Of a stretch of 64,000 bases of DNA, positions 1 through 12,768 are shown piece by piece. This DNA comes from Ailanthus altissimus (Eukaryota > Streptophyta > Magnoliopsida > Sapindales > Simaroubaceae). A program made the position numbers and the translations under genes. Position 1 is the stretch's first letter; every line of letters begins with the position of its first letter. Below the pieces are notes generated by a model that worked only from the letters and a program-made list of their open reading frames with translations, was not told the origin of the DNA and made no database searches. The stretch lies in NCBI GenBank assembly GCA_946807835.1, contig OX327697.1:19850001-19914000 (forward strand), read 5' to 3'.

Positions 1-279
1 GTATTGGGTTTTCCATAAAAGGCCAGTGTATGTGATCATTTCATATAATGAAATGAAAAAAGTTTTGTAACTGTTTTAGCAATGAATGTCTTATATGGCA
101 AACAAAACACAAAACACAACTGTTTTAACAAAAAATTCATAACAATTCAGTTGATTATCCAAACATAAAAAAGTTACCAATAATATCCATTCATCGATAT
201 AACTTATAACTTGATGCTTCCTCTTCACACACCTGGTGCAACTGTTGGTCCCCCTATAGAAAATCAGAACAATGAATAA
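1..279. other. AT-rich flank, possibly the 3' side of MULE-1
   Basis: No gene was recognised. The segment joins directly to MULE-1 once the solo LTR at 285-1683 is removed, so it is probably its distal non-coding part or terminal repeat side. This is inferred from continuity only. Confidence 0.3.
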
Positions 280-284
280 GTAAT

Positions 285-1683
285 TGATGCGATATTTTTA
301 TATTTAAAATTAAGTGCAAGTGTAAACTATAGTAACAAGTAATAAAGGGATTTATAAAGTTGGATGTCGAACCTATAGAGATAATTTTTATTTTCTACCA
401 AGTACTAAAATTATATTTTTCTTGTAATTATTCAAAAAAATCAAATCTTAATTTTGCAATAAATTTAAGTAAATAAAAGTGCAAAAAATAAATGACATAA
501 CTTAAACAAAATAAGAAAATAGCAATATGGAGAAAGCCTAAGATTAATTACTATCCTTCAATATATTTTCTAAAGATTAATCCTTTTAATATTTATATCC
601 CTGAATTCTTATTATTGGTCAATATACTAATGTATTCACAAGCCTCTCATAAGGTTATGCAAGTATATCTTAATTTACCAAATACTTATATTTCTATGGT
701 ACTTTTAATAAATAAAGATTCATTAAGAATAAGTCTTACCGACCATACAAGTCAATTATATATATTCCTATCCTAATTCGAAACTTGCATATGCAACATT
801 GAATGTTACTCTACAATCATGCATCAAATTATTTAGGTCTAAATACAATGATTCCTCTTCCAAGTTTATCGAAGTATTACCAAATCAATCATAATATTGA
901 TAAGATATAATGAAGCATTGAGAACAAATAATTTGAATAATAAAGAATTGAGTTCAAATGAATATTAAAAAGATCCAACAATTAAGCTCACATATTAAGT
1001 TCAAGTAATAATCCTATAAAATAATTTTAGCTCATGATAACAAGAGAATTATCCCTGAAAAATAAAATAAACATGATACAACTAAAAGCAAATCAATATA
1101 GACATCAATTCCCAGTTGGTTGATACACTAATAATCTCTTATTTTTTTGAATTTTTCTTGCTTCTCTCTCTAAAAATTACTCTTCTTCAATGTGTTATGA
1201 CTTTAAGAACCCTAAGTTGTGTGTTCTTTTAGGTTTGAAATAAGAAACCTTTATATAGGAATTGATTGGAGTATTTGAGTTGTACATTTTACTGTAGTAT
1301 GCAATGTTCACTATACTGTTTATGAGACATTGTTTCGAGCACTGTTTGCAAGTTACTATTTATACACGACTGTTCACCGTTAGAGCGAAAAGCTTTGGGC
1401 ACTGGGGTGCTGGAATTTTGCTGGGGTGATATACTGTTCACAACTTCAAGGGGTTACTGTAGTAAAATCACTGTTTATAGCACTGTAGCGAATCACTGCA
1501 GCATATACTATAGCAATTTGAAATTTTGCTTTTTGTGTTTTAGATTTTCATCCCCAATTGCTCTATTAACTCCAAACCTACAAAATAACAATAAAACATA
1601 TAAAAAAAAACCTAATATTCTTATTAAAATAAATAATTAATCAAGTTAAGGGTATGAAAATAATATATAATTTACGCTTATCA
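285..1683 (-). mobile_element. Solo LTR A, TGATAA family
   Basis: This 1399-bp LTR lies in reverse orientation: the left end reads TGATGCGATATTT and the right end CGCTTATCA. It is flanked by an exact 5-bp target duplication, gtaat (280-284 and 1684-1688). No primer binding site, polypurine tract or internal coding sequence adjoins it, so it is a solo LTR left by LTR-LTR recombination. The body (about 290-1150) matches, in reverse complement, the U5-side sequence of LTRs B and C. The U3 part (about 1270-1520) is rich in words such as ACTGTTCAC, CACTGTAGC and GCACTGGGGTGC. It was inserted into the tail of MULE-1. The family looks Athila-like from LTR length and layout (inference). Confidence 0.88.
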
Positions 1684-1739
1684 GTAATCTCCATTAATTC
1701 AATAATTAGTCAAGCAAATAATGCCAATAAAATACCTGA

Positions 1740-4526
1740 TTTTCCCTTGGTGCAACCTTACACGTTCTCTTGTTATGTCTAAATTCCTTACAATTTTCAC
1801 ACCTAACACTCTATTTACTTCCACTACTAATTTTTCTTCTCCTAACAATCTTTGGTCTGTCCAGTATGGCCTTATTTTGAGGAGGTACTAATTTTGGCCC
1901 ATCAACAATTGTCCATGCAGACTCATCTGGTAAAAAGTAAATATACTCTGCATTAGTTTTCATATAGGCTTCCACTGTAAGCTTGGAATCAACATAGTTA
2001 GTAAGTCCTCTTTTTTAACAGTAATGCATGCCATTACATGCTTGCAAGGAATCCCTAATCTAGTATTTAGCATAATTACAAGTTCTCTTGGCCAAGTCCA
2101 CCATAGGTTGTTCAATCCACATCAATGACTTCAAATTTACTATCATTAGCCCTTAAAACCTTCACATACCTCCCAGACTTCTTGGGTGTCTCTAATTTTC
2201 TCATAACATTTAGAGTGAGTCTTTTAGTCTAAGTTTTTTCTATTTTCAACCTATTCTATATCTTTTCATGATTTTTTTTTTCTAATGAACTCTAAAATGC
2301 TCAAAACAAGCCTTCTTTATAGCCATTCAACCAACTATTCCAAGACTCTGAAGGTTATTGGTAACATGATTACATTTGACAATATCATCTTGAAATGTGT
2401 GGCATGCTCATTCACTTTTATCTATTATTTTTAAATACTCAAATAGATTAATATAGAAAATGTCATTACTATCCTTCTTTATTGTCCTAATTTTTTTTCA
2501 TGTTATGTTTCCAATCTCTTTCTTTAATCTTATAGCTGACTAAAATAATAATCTATACGCCATGTTAAGATATCTCCTTCTTAAATTAGCACAGATATGC
2601 CTAGCACATGTCTCTTGATTTCCAATGTGTTTTTAATCCTATAGTGATACCTTTCGGTCTGTTTGACATGAAAGTGACAATAGTAGAATTTTGTATCGCT
2701 AACCACTCTTTTATAATACCTAAGGACTAAGACCAAGTGTCTCCACATTCTGCTTCATACACATAGATTACCAATAAGAAAAGTCCAATACCAGCATCTA
2801 AACATACAACTAATAACAGCACACCACCATAAGGTTCCTTCAAATGGTATCCATCTAAACCTATAAACCACATGTATCCTTTAAGAAACCAATTTCTTAA
2901 TGCAGATAAACAAAGCATGAATCTTTCAAACCTAATGCCCTAATTCTTATCAAAATAATGTGCCCCTAGATTTCTTTTCATTAAAATTTCTTCATAATCT
3001 CTAAGTCTACAATAAGAAATTACATGCCCTTCTCTGTTATTCTTTAGTGCCTTGGCTTTTTCCTTGCAAATCATCCTTATATGGCAATCGGCCCTATAAG
3101 TTCTCCTTAGATCTTCATCAATTGCCATTGGTGGCATGCTTGGATTACTCTTTAGTTTTTATAAATACTTTTTAGCAATCCATTTACATGATACCTTTTT
3201 GTTGCTTCCACCCTATCACATGAGTCATCCTCTTGAAGTTGCTAAACTTTGAATACAATCCTAGATTTTACCCTAGAAGAATATACATACCAAGTAAATT
3301 CTGGAGCTACACATTTAGCTTTAAACCTTTTATTTTCATTTTTTTAAAATTAATTAATTGAAATCCTTCACGAATGCAATAGTTTTTCATGACCACTCTA
3401 AAATAATCCACATTAGAGAATTCTTTGCCAATATACAAAATATGGTCTTCACTCTCTTCATGTCTCATGAACTCCCTCTCAACTGATGTAACAAACTTTG
3501 TAGCATGTGTACATCTTCAGAATCTAAAAGTAACCCATCAACTCTATTATCTAAATCATAATTCGACAACATTTCATCTTGCTCATCATTAACATTCTCA
3601 TTACCTTCCCTTGTCCCACCATGCTTTCTACCTTCCCTTGTCTATTCATTTTTATATTTTCCTGTTTCTTTATTCTTACGGTCCTTGTCTGTCTAAATAG
3701 TCTCTTCAAAGCTGTCATCTAGTGCACTGGTATGAGGTGGAATTGTATGAGATGGGCTTGTATAAGGTGCTAGTGATGATTGAAATACTTGAGATTCTCG
3801 AACCTCATCTAAGGCATTTGGTGGCTAAGTAGTGAACTTATATGGGTTATTATGAGTTTGGTTTTGGGTAGGGAGAGAACCGTTAGATGGATTGGTTTGG
3901 ACTGGGCAATGAGGTGATGGTGATGCCTGAAACACTTGAGATTCGAGAACTTCATTTGGAGTTGTTGGTTAGGATAGGTGTGGCTGAGTAGTTGTATGAA
4001 GTGGGCTATTAGATGGATTGGTTTAGAGTGGGCAATGTGGCTGAGTAGTTGACTTAGGTGAGGTAGTTTTAGATTGGGCTACATTATCTTCATCATCTAT
4101 TGGTTGTAATAACTTTTTTTTGGACCTTGCACTCATACTTTTAGTGCTAGGATTAGTTAGATGCACTGGGTCCCTACCAGGTGGTGTAAACATACATAAT
4201 GGTAGTACCTCTACATCAACTACCAAAAGTAAAAACTTCCTTTGGTAGCATTCTTCAAATAATGTTACAAAATCCATGTCTTTTTTCAGCACTCACTTCA
4301 TGCCTTTCTCCTAAGGTACTACTGTAGTAACCTTAAACTTCTTATTGGGTAGCAGTGGCCTAAGAAATATTTTGTTACAAATGACACTTTCTAGGGCTAT
4401 TAAACTAGAACAATCAAGGGTGAAATAATGGAGGTGCTCATCAAAACCTATTACCTTTATAGTAGTTGCCACCATATTCCATTTTCTCTTAGGAGCCATT
4501 TGATTTAAGTTTATATATATATACAC
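1740..4526 (-). pseudogene. MULE (Mutator-like) transposase remnant, MULE-1
   Basis: This is a decayed Mutator-like transposase, read right to left. Seen: the N-terminal part begins near 4500; a MULE-type linker segment lies at 2940-3137; the start of the catalytic DDE domain lies at 2727-2918 with the IGLDGYHLK motif (first catalytic Asp at about 2854) followed by KEPYGG. A SWIM-like stretch (GIPCKHVMACI, about 2030-2070) is followed, in another frame, by YFLPDESAWTIVDGPK (about 1900-1960). A CX2CX4HX4C zinc knuckle (CENCKEFRHNKRTC) lies at about 1755-1805. This domain order is typical of plant MULE transposases, which cut and paste DNA in the nucleus. Stops and frameshifts between the blocks show it is dead. 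The tail toward position 1 was split by the solo LTR at 285-1683. I could not find terminal inverted repeats; the left end may lie outside the window. Confidence 0.75.
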
Positions 4527-5340
4527 GCATAAATCAGAATCATATAATAAAAAAAGAACAACACATTTTGCATAAACAATTTAAAAAAACCCTAAATAAA
4601 AAAATATATTATAAACTAACACTAAAAATAAGCCAAATATTTGCATAAACACATACACATATGCCATGTATTCATAAAAAATAGTAGTTATTGCATAAAC
4701 ACAAACACATAAATCATGCATTCATAAAAAATACATAAACTTATACACTGGTTTAAAACCCTAAATTCTATTAACATATTTTATTCAAGATGATCTCATC
4801 TTTGCAATTAAATATTTAATCCACATCATAAAAGTAGATACAAATAATCATTCATATGACCAAAAAAATTTACAATAAAAAAATGAAACTATTTCTATTT
4901 TATATCATTATTACCTTAATACACTTCTTCCTCGTTGAATTTTTTTTTCCTTCGTATCTCCTCTTCAATTTCTAGAAATTAAACTTTTCTGTTAATGTTT
5001 TTTGTTCTTTGAAACATTGGGGGTGTAATGGAGAGAAAAGTATTTCGTTTTAACTTTGAAGCAATTGAAGAGAGACAGTTGAAGATGATCTCTTCATCTT
5101 CTGAGCGCCAAAAATTTCAGCAACTACTATTATATCATGTCTTCGAATTGACGTTTATTTTTTGCTCTGTGTCTGACATGTCATGTCTTCTCTTTGTTTC
5201 ATTAAATGAATGTGAATGGATGACATTAACCTAAAATTTATGAAATCAGATATTAATTGCTAACGGTAGGGTGTATTTATGTATTTTTGAAATCAAGGTG
5301 AGTAACACTTTCAAAAAACTTTGGGGTTTAATTATTCTTT
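4527..5340. other. AT-rich sequence upstream of MULE-1
   Basis: This is the region 5' of the minus-strand MULE transposase. It is very AT-rich with short repeated phrases such as ATAAACACA/TACACATA. It probably holds the 5' UTR and right terminal region of the MULE. I could not define a terminal inverted repeat. No convincing gene was seen. Confidence 0.3.
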
Positions 5341-8285
5341 ACTCTTAAGAGTGAAATGCAATACAAAAAGTTTGAAAATTAATTAGATGGATTGTCTTTT
5401 ATTTTTATTTTAATTAATTATTAAATAAAGACCTTTAAGTATATTTTTTTAAAGGAAAAAAAAGTAAAAGTTGAGATTGGTGAAAGCATTCATATCTATA
5501 AAATAAGTAAAATATAGTTTTAACACTTATAAAGATTCCAACAAATTATTACCCAAGATGGATTCTTTGGCCAACATGAAGGATGAGATGCCATAATAGG
5601 AAATTCCTGGCAAGGTGAAATGTCGTACCTCACATGGTTAGAGAGTAAAAGAATAGTTTTATTCATATTATAATCCAAGTTGGTGCACTTTATCGTAAAA
5701 TGTTCTTATTTGAGAATTTCCCACTCCCCCCCTCCCCGTCTTTTTTTGAGCAATAACTAATTATACTAGAACAAGGCTCGCTATATATAGTCAATTACCC
5801 TTTCATAAAGGTTTTTTTTTAATCTTTTCGGGATTTCTTAGTTAATTTTATTGTGCTTTGAACAAATTTGCCTGGCGGTTGGGAATAAACAGCTAAAAGC
5901 CCTGCCTAGAAATGGGTGCGTAGAGAGTATGGTTAAAGGCTTAAAGCTGGTAGATAGCTTGTAATATTTTTTTATAAATACAATTCCAATTAAGCATGTT
6001 CCAACCAATTGCTGTAAAAGAGTTAAGTTGTAAAAAACCATGCGCATCAGAAAAGAGATGTGACGTTTGGTCCTTTTTGTCTGTCGATAAGTCCTTTCAC
6101 CCTTTGTTTTTTCTTTTAATTTTCTTTTTACCATCTATCTATTCTTCCATCATCTATAAATAAAGTTATGTATGCATATGTGAATGTAAATTGAGATATA
6201 TATATATATATATATTGTAACGTTCTTTGTCCCTAGCTATAATGGCTTTTAGCCTTTTACATATGCCTCTTTTAAGTTTGGCGAAAAAAAAAAGATTTAT
6301 CCAGACATTTTTAAACAAATCCTAATGGTTGTAATTGTAATTTGTCGCAATTCAAAAGCGTTTGGGCTAATATGTTTCGTTGGCCAAATTTCAAGAACTA
6401 TATGTAAAAGCTCCTTTTCTTTTTTCTTTTTTATGCCATCATTTTGATGCAATAAAGACACAAGAGCAAGTTGAAGGAACGAGGGTCGCGCTCATTTTTT
6501 TCTTTTCCCGATAATATGAATCATTTGCGAATTTCAATTTGGTCGCCATTCTCTCGAAAATAAACGTATATTGGAAATCAAAACATAAACCTATCTATGA
6601 AATTACAAAGCAACTATAAATATATAGGGTCGTTCCTAAGCTAAAGAAGTAAAATGAAAAATGCATGGCTTCAAATTGAATAAAATTTGGAAGGTCGTTA
6701 TGGATACTCAAAACCGCGGCATGTTAATATTTGAAATGGAAACTTTCGGCAGTCAAAAGAGCAAGGAGTGGTCAAAATCAAAATATTGAATACAGCGATG
6801 TAGGCCTAAAAACAAACCTAAACTCATTTAAACCATCGCCTAACTGAAGATTACCATAAAAGGACAATATATATAAGTTCAATCAATAAACGTCAATGAG
6901 CATCAATTATACATAGTTGAATTTGACTACCACAGTGGCATAATTTCAGGAGGTGCCTTGTCAAAAGCCAACATTGTCAGATTGAATGTATATTAATTTG
7001 GCAGCTAATATATATGACCAATAGATGTGAGCCTCTCCTTATTTGAAAGTAGAAGACTATCACTATGGTGTTAATACTTTTAGCAAATGGACATTTCTGT
7101 TTCTAAGGGAGTACTGGGATTTGTGGTCAGCACTCACCCATATGTGGAAGCAATCGTAAGATATCACAATCTGCCTATATGAGCTGATGGTTATAACATA
7201 AAGTAATCCATATCCCTCATAAAATTACCTTGCAGGCATAATAAACTCTGAATAATAACTTCTGTGTATGCTTAGTAACATTGCATGTGGATGGTGATCG
7301 GTGAAGTAATTTGACAAATAATAGTTTGGCAGTCTTAAATCAATGTCACATTGCTTATGATAAAAATCTATGATAACTTTTTGGCTAGTGTAGCATTTCT
7401 GTAACACTAAAGATACAAATTGTAGTAAGTGAAATAAATATTCTTAACTCTCGGAGCTTTTACCATAAATGTTCCCTTTCCTAATCTTGCAACATAAAAC
7501 CCTATGAATCCAGTAGGTAATTTCACTATCAATATCAATAACAATTCCTAATTTCCCAACTATATCCTTGCTGTAAACCTCAAATAGTTTGAATTCAAGC
7601 CTTCGATGATTTACATAAAGTTCTTCGCGTGATAATGAGAGAGGTATAACATTTAAGTTTGACACGAAACAAACTTAATTATTATGTGGAAACCATATTC
7701 TTAGTTTTACATTGTCTCGATGTCTTCATCACACTTGACCCAATTAAGTCAATGTTGAATTACAAGATTTCATCAATCATTTAAGAGAGGCAATTCTTCA
7801 AGTTTGAAAAGTACTTGAAGAGTTCAGTTTTAGAAACTGAAATTACGAGGTATAATGCCAATGAATTCTGAAAAAGCCAGACCCAGAATCAGAAGGCTAC
7901 AAATTACAATTCAAAGTTCTTTCCGAGTATAACTCCAACAGGGTTGAAAGTTAGGGTGCCCAACTTATTGCTACTAACTCTTCTAGGCCATTTTCATATT
8001 GTTGATTGAATGGTATGCATTTTACAATGATAAGGATCAGATTTGACTTTTGACTTGGGACTCTTAGGTGGAACCCAATTGAATTGTGGGCCTCTATGTC
8101 AAATTTGATCTGTTTTGGGTGAGTTGTTGATTTGATATTATGTTATTGGGAAATATGACAAGTTCCATATATGGGAAGAAGTGGGTATGAGAATCATATT
8201 AAGTTTTTGTGGGGAGTAGGGTCAAAATACCAATTAAAATTTCCCATATACATATTGGAGTCAGCTCAAAGCTTTCCCATCCATT
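5341..8285. other. Unassigned intergenic sequence
   Basis: No gene, RNA or transposon was recognised on either strand. The reading frames here are short, AT-driven and show no motif. An (AT)10 microsatellite lies at 6196-6215. The stretch is not obviously repeated elsewhere in the window, so it may be the older, lower-copy backbone into which the elements inserted. Confidence 0.4.
6196..6215. repeat. (AT)10 microsatellite
   Basis: Twenty bases of uninterrupted AT dinucleotides, visible directly in the sequence. Confidence 0.9.
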
Positions 8286-8448
8286 AGAGAATCACCATCT
8301 TAATGCACATTCCACCAATTAAGGCTCTCAGCTCGCTCAGCCTCAGAATTCCTCGATTCATTCTCAACCTTTAGGGTTTCAGAGAAGACAATTTGTTTTT
8401 TCTCTCCTTTTTAATGGAAGGTCGGCCAGTTTTGACTTGGGGGTGAGT
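8285..8448 (+). promoter_or_regulatory. Possible 5' UTR and truncated first exon
   Basis: A pyrimidine-rich leader with a typical plant 5' UTR phrase (TTTAGGGTTTCAG, about 8371-8383) is followed by ATG at 8414. The short frame MEGRPVLTWG then runs into a consensus splice donor, GTGAGT, at 8443. This arrangement resembles the first exon of a host gene. No downstream exon was recognised before the next unassigned stretch, so it may be a truncated gene, an exon with a distant partner, or chance. I do not recognise the peptide. Confidence 0.25.
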
Positions 8449-11200
8449 TGATAATACACCTAAAGGTGACAAACCACTCGGATTTGACATAATATATTGT
8501 TTGCCACATGAAGTATATTCAAAGTTGCCACATTTTCACATGGTCTTGGTGAAAATCATTAGCATTTGACACATACAAGTAACCGTCGATTGGGTCTCAA
8601 TCTAACGTTACTGCAAAACATGATAGATGCACAATTCTCCAAGCAATCATGTTATCTTGCATGTTCCGATATTCTTGTTTACCCAATTTTTTTCTTAATA
8701 TAATACATATTATGTCTTAAATACATTACAAGCAACTATATGCATAATGTGTATATAGTATTTGCATGCGACAAAAAAAAAAAAAAGAGAGGGGACAGAG
8801 GACAAAACTAACTATGTTATTATAACATCTAATGAATCCAGGTGGAGAAACGGACATAATTTTGTGAGTAAAACAAACCAATTTAGCATTGATTATAGCC
8901 AATTACTCCGTTGTTTGGATCCCCAGTTGCCAGTTTGCTGCAAACAGAGATGTCATATCGATGTGTTTTCTAGTCATCACGAGCTTATGCTAAGGACGTT
9001 TTCTTTTAAATATATATTTATATACCAAATGGTGCTAATGGCAAGGCAAAATAAATTTCATAAATGAAAGCATTTAATTATATATATATTGATAAAATGG
9101 CTCTCAACATTATGACATTTTAATATTTATATTCCCTCGAGTTTGCTTGTACCCTCAAGCAACAAAACGAAAACGAATTTAAAGGGTGTATATAGGAAGA
9201 AATAAAAAAAGTTATCAGTTTTTCTTTGTTTTCAAATTCTGTATCATCATATTATGTTTATCATAATACAGTATCATATTTACAAAGATCATGATGAAAC
9301 TACCTTTAGGGCAAGAGCTTTAACAACAGTTCTCAAATTATAGACAATGATTCGCAATAATTTCTATATACGGAATTGCTCACTGGGTTAGCATTGTGTT
9401 TCACTCATTTCTTGTCTAAACAGTAAGTGATCATGTTGATCAAAAGAAAAAGACTTAACAGAGAAAGTAACGGGTCAAAGGGTCGGAGTTTAAACACATG
9501 CTGCCCATATATGCATATTTGATCTTTGAAATTATTATGATAATGTAGAAATTCTTTGGCATTGATAAGCAAGAGTGCCCCATAGAAGAAAATTTTCATC
9601 CATAGATAATCTTTAATCACCATCAACGAAATCGAATAACAGGTCCCACACCAAACTGTCCTGCGTTTGCTTCATTGACTAAATATAATTAGGTGTCGGC
9701 TAGCGCGATCATGCATGTACAGGCATTTAGCACCTAATAATATAGGTCAAATTATACGTTGATATGTATTTTCAAAATTTATTCTTCACATTATATCATA
9801 AAGCTTTCTTGCCCTTGAAATTGAATCGATCGAGTTTCAGGTTTTTCTTCTTTTTTTCTTTTCTTTTTTTAATATGGGGTTAATTTCCATGGAAGCTTAA
9901 TTAATCAATTAATTAGATATATGAGAGTGATTCGCATTGTCAACTAAATAGTAATTTTGACAGAAAGATTTTTTTTTAGCCTGCAGGGCTTTAGGAGACC
10001 ACTTCCCACTTGTACATAAAAGTAATAGGAGAGAAGTGAAAACCCACTTTGCAATACTTGTTTGACCTCCACTAATTAGGGCAACAATACCATCATGAGA
10101 TAGGCAGAGCACTTATTTTTGTAAGTGGAAATGAACTTGTGGCTCTCATCTCTCCCCATCGATCTCAACCATTTTTATTTTATTATTTATTTGTTTTCTT
10201 TTAGGCTCCCATTTGTTTAGAATTTCTTTTATAAATAACTCATATTTTTAAATAATAATCTTTACTAACCCCAAATGTAAAAGTTAATTTTTTGTAATTA
10301 AAAAAATTAAAAATTATATAATTATACTACTGATTTATATTTTTCTTCTCCATCAAAACATTCGAATCCAATATTCTCTATCTGAAAAATGCTTTAAAAT
10401 AGACATTATATAAATAGGCAATTTTAAATATTGTGTTGTGTAGATTAGCATACAAATGACACTGATGGTTGACTTTAGATCTAAAAAATAGATAATAATG
10501 ATTAGTTTCTTAAATATTAGTGTAATTTTAATTTGTATTAAAAATAAGTGAAAATGATTAGATTGTGAATAAAATAAGTGAAAGATGATTAGATTGTGTA
10601 GTGAATAGATTAAAAAAAGGTAAAAATTAAAACAAATTTGGCAAAACATGAAATTTCGAGGAAAAATGGCTATCACTATTTCGTGCACGTTTTGCATGCC
10701 TAGGCACATCTCGTGTGCACCAACACCTTGCAGGCCTCATCACCTACATGCCCAATATTCACGACACATGGTACAAGGAAATTTTTTTTAAAATTAAAAT
10801 AATTAATTAAATGTTTTTCAAATAAATAAGAACTAATTAAGTAATTTATTGAATTTTATTATTATTTGTGAAACATAATTAATTATGCAATATTAGTGAA
10901 TTTTTTTATTAATTTGTTATTGATTAATTAAATAATTATTAAATTATTCATGCTTAATATTTAAAGTTAAGTGTAGCTTTTTATCATACTAGAACTGCAC
11001 TGCCAAATTTTTTTCATGATCATATTTTTTATTGTAACTCATTATTTTCTCACAGCTATATTCGTTTTAACTCATATATATTAACATTAAATTTAAGTTA
11101 TATCAATACAAATAATATCCAATAATAACAAAATAAAACAATAGATTGCTATGCTTTACAATCGAGTAGCAAAATGACAAAATTAATGAGAAGTTATATT
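8449..11200. other. Unassigned AT-rich intergenic sequence
   Basis: No gene or transposon protein was recognised. There are many homopolymer and A/T stretches, for example around 10790-10960. The frames seen on the minus strand (for example 9405-9626 and 10353-10709) lack any motif and have a composition expected of random AT-rich DNA. Confidence 0.4.
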
Positions 11201-11209
11201 AAATTTAAA

Positions 11210-12763
11210 TTTAAGTTATACAAATACAAGTAAAATCAAATAATATATAAAAACAATTACAACAAGCCATATCAACTGCTATACAAAGCAATAGGATTCT
11301 AACATATTGGGCAGTTATGTTCATGCTACTTACAACTATTACATACATTCTTCGTTGGTTCCTGATCTTGTGGGGGAATCGACTTCTTCTAACATTTTTC
11401 TGATAGATGGCACACCATAGAAGACTGGATGTCAGCATCTCTCAATTCATCCGAAACTACCTAATTTGACGAATGGCCAACCAATTTGATTGGGTCAATA
11501 TATATGCAGAATAAGTACTCAAATGTATAGTAGAGCAAACAAAAGACCTTGATATTGTATTTTGGTATGTCTGCATATTGTAATAGTATAAGCACAAAGT
11601 AGTTGTTGAAAACTAAACTATTAGAATTGCATGACTTTATGGGAAATCAATTGGGTGAACTGACATACGTGTGGACTTATCATTGTGTTTCTATACCTTG
11701 TGATAGGCTCAACTTGTCAGAAATAAAGTCATATTTTTTACAGCCTCTCGTCTCTAAAAACTCAATTTTGTATTAACTCTCATATCTACTCAATCGAAGT
11801 TGTAATAGGAAGGGATCATGCATCCTTTGCAATAGTATTAATGATCTCTATAGTATTAGTGGTCATAATGTCATATTTCTTAATGCTTCCATTGATCGAG
11901 CCCATTTAACGAAACCAATGTCCTCTTTTAAGTATTTTGTTACCTTAAGTTTCATCTTCTACATCTTTTTAATTTACTCATGAAAGTAAAAAATGTGATA
12001 TACCTTTATAACAACAAAATAAGAAGTCAAGAATCTCCATTTCTTCTTCTCTAATAATGTCTTATATCTTGTGACCAAATTTTCTTTTAAGTGATAGATA
12101 CATACCTCATGATAGGCATTAGGATATACCTCTCAAATGGCCTTTTTAATAATAGCGTATTGATTAGACACAAATACAAGATCTTTAATATCACCAAGGA
12201 CTCCTTGGAGTCTAGGCATAAACCATGTCCAAGAAGGATTGTTTGAGAATCAACAATTGTCCATGCTAGTGAAAAAACTTGATTGTTTTCATCTTTACAA
12301 ATGACCACAAACATTATACCCCCAAGTACACACCTTTTAAAATCTTCCATCAACTATATTAACCAATCAGGTAGATGACTAAAAATCTCTAATATATGGT
12401 CAAAGTACCATAAAGAAATACTTAAAATTATTACAATAGTCAATTTTTAAATGAGCAACTATACTTGGGTTCTATTGTTTCAACACAAAACAGTATGCAG
12501 AAAGTAATCTAAGTGAACTATCTAGAGTACCAGCTATCAACTTACATACATGCTTTTTAGCTCGTCAAACATTAGAATATGTTATCTCTACACCAAATTA
12601 TTCACGTATGTCCATTTAAATCTCTTTTGATTTATAATATCAACTAACTAATGTAAACTTATTTTTTTATGAATTTTTCAATAATCTGACTTTTGGTTTG
12701 CCCGTTACCATTACACAATTAGTTTAATTGACATGTATGGCTTGCACCTATTTTGCGCACGAT
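11210..12763 (-). pseudogene. MULE-2 transposase remnant, C-terminal half
   Basis: This is a second Mutator-like transposase remnant on the minus strand. Seen: at 12087-12353 a catalytic-domain piece with GGIMFVVICKDENNQVFSLAW, matching the MULE pattern in which a glycine-rich strand is followed by a D-x-NN-x(2-3)-P/S-LAW segment; near 11270-11370 a zinc knuckle with CX2CX4HX4C spacing that now contains an in-frame stop. Several frame changes separate the blocks. The protein would bind element ends and catalyse transposition; here it is inactive. Its N-terminal part continues at 15090-15234 and 16696-17500 on the far side of two solo LTR insertions. It differs from MULE-1 in sequence, so it is probably another subfamily. 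Confidence 0.65.
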
Positions 12764-12768
12764 GAAAT

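Noticed and set aside
5838..6134. A 98-codon minus-strand reading frame as a gene
   Set aside because: Low-complexity Lys-rich start and no recognisable domain; likely chance.
10353..10709. A 118-codon minus-strand reading frame as a membrane protein gene
   Set aside because: Its hydrophobic composition is what AT-rich DNA yields; there is no family motif, no start context and no repeat of it elsewhere.
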